The translations under genes and the position numbers were made by a program. Shown piece by piece: positions 12,709-13,416 of a stretch of DNA of 13,416 nucleotides; the first letter of the stretch is position 1, and each line of letters begins with the position of its first letter. Source of the stretch: Bacillota bacterium. Its GTDB lineage: Bacteria > Bacillota > Clostridia > Peptostreptococcales > Anaerovoracaceae. Below the pieces are notes generated by a model that saw only the letters and a program-made list of their open reading frames with translations, was not told the DNA's origin and made no database searches. Location of the stretch: positions 1-13,416 of the forward strand of contig JAEELK010000031.1 of assembly GCA_016282655.1 (NCBI GenBank). Direction: 5' to 3'.

Positions 12709-13416
12709 TCTTTAAACGCATCGAGATGCAGGGCTTCAAATCCTTTGCGGAGCCCGTGACCATAGAATTCAACGAGGGCGTCACCTGCGTGGTGGGCCCG
12801 AACGGAAGCGGGAAGAGCAATCTCTCCGACGCCGTGCGCTGGGTGCTGGGCGAACAGCGGGCCAAGACCCTGCGGGCGGACAAGATGGACGAGATCATCT
12901 TCTCCGGCACGGCGAGCCGCCGCTCCCGCGGCATGGCGGAAGTGACGCTGGTGATCGACAACAGCAGCGAGTTCCTGCCCATCGACTACAGCGAAGTGGC
13001 GATCACGCGCCGCGTCTACCGCTCGGGCGAGAGCGAGTACTTCATCAACAAGGTGCCCTGCCGGCTGCGCGACATCCGCGAGCTGATCATGGACACCGGC
13101 ATCGGCGTGGAGGGCTATTCCGTCATCGGGCAGGGGCGCATCGCGAACATCATCAGCAGCAACGCCCAGGACCGCAGGGAGCTCTTCGAAGAGGCCGCCG
13201 GCATCGTCAAATACCGCAGCAAGAAGGAAGAGAGCCAGCGGAAGCTGGAGAACGCCAGAGGCAACCTGGAGCGGGGGGATGACAGCGTGGCCGAGATCGA
13301 GGGGCGCATCGGCGGCCTGAAGGAAGACAGCGAGAAGGCCGGAGAGTACCTGGAACTGCGCAAGCGCTACAAAGAGCTGGAGATCAACGTCGCGCTGAAG
13401 AACATCGACGGCCTGG
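12705..13416 (+). CDS. smc: chromosome segregation ATPase SMC, N-terminal part (cut by the window end)
   Basis: 237 codons are visible, with no stop before the window end. The GTG start at 12705 overlaps the rnc stop by 4 nt and is preceded by CTGGAGGAA. The product begins (M)IFKRIEMQGFKSFAEP and carries Walker A GPNGSGKSN (31-39), the LGEQ segment (48-51), KTLRADKMDEIIFSG with the conserved arginine near 57, and the Q-loop YSVIGQGRI (138-146). FEEAAGIVKYRSKKEE and the beginning of the first coiled-coil arm follow. SMC dimerises with ScpA/ScpB to condense and segregate the chromosome. The hinge, second coil and C-terminal ABC half lie outside the window. Confidence 0.96.
   Translation, partial: MIFKRIEMQGFKSFAEPVTIEFNEGVTCVVGPNGSGKSNLSDAVRWVLGEQRAKTLRADKMDEIIFSGTASRRSRGMAEVTLVIDNSSEFLPIDYSEVAITRRVYRSGESEYFINKVPCRLRDIRELIMDTGIGVEGYSVIGQGRIANIISSNAQDRRELFEEAAGIVKYRSKKEESQRKLENARGNLERGDDSVAEIEGRIGGLKEDSEKAGEYLELRKRYKELEINVALKNIDGL

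Overview
The window looks like a chromosomal segment of a GC-rich member of the Clostridia (Bacillota). The evidence is a set of tRNA genes that all encode their 3' CCA, AGGAG-type ribosome binding sites, TTGACA/TATAAT-type promoters, the core gene order plsX-rnc-smc, and signalling-protein architectures typical of anaerobic gut Clostridia. The family cannot be fixed from the sequence. No rRNA, CRISPR array, insertion sequence or intact prophage is visible.

Layout. (1) 18-417, plus strand: tRNA-Thr(TGT), tRNA-Tyr(GTA), tRNA-Gly(GCC), tRNA-Gly(TCC). (2) 418-773: no protein gene, but a strange structured stretch in which the 3' end of tRNA-Gly(TCC) recurs in direct and inverted orientation around two terminator-like hairpins at a 192-bp spacing. 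(3) 774-1616: a two-domain lipoprotein, ending at a bidirectional terminator shared with a convergent MATE exporter (3082-1682). (4) 3202-5606, plus strand: a metallo-beta-lactamase-fold enzyme translationally coupled to a membrane protein fused to a spermidine-synthase-like domain. (5) 10183-5603, minus strand: a two-gene signalling operon. The first gene encodes a membrane PAS-like/receiver protein without a kinase; the second encodes an APC amino-acid permease fused to a hybrid histidine kinase. (6) 10229-10557, minus strand: tRNA-Gln(TTG), tRNA-Lys(TTT), tRNA-Ser(TGA), lying directly upstream of that operon. (7) 10736-10812: tRNA-Arg(TCT) with its own promoter and terminator. (8) 10998 to the window end, plus strand: plsX, rnc and the 5' part of smc, with overlapping reading frames.

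How the genes work together. The most distinctive system is the minus-strand signalling pair. A transporter-fold sensor carries the only histidine kinase. Its partner looks like a hybrid kinase whose catalytic core has been replaced by an Ala/Pro-rich linker, leaving membrane anchor, sensor and receiver. Both receivers keep their phosphorylation residues, yet the window holds no Hpt protein and no DNA-binding regulator. I see no convincing promoter or strong terminator between tRNA-Ser and this operon, so it may be transcribed by read-through from the tRNA promoter. The plsX-rnc-smc block is housekeeping (phospholipid precursor synthesis, RNA processing, chromosome condensation).
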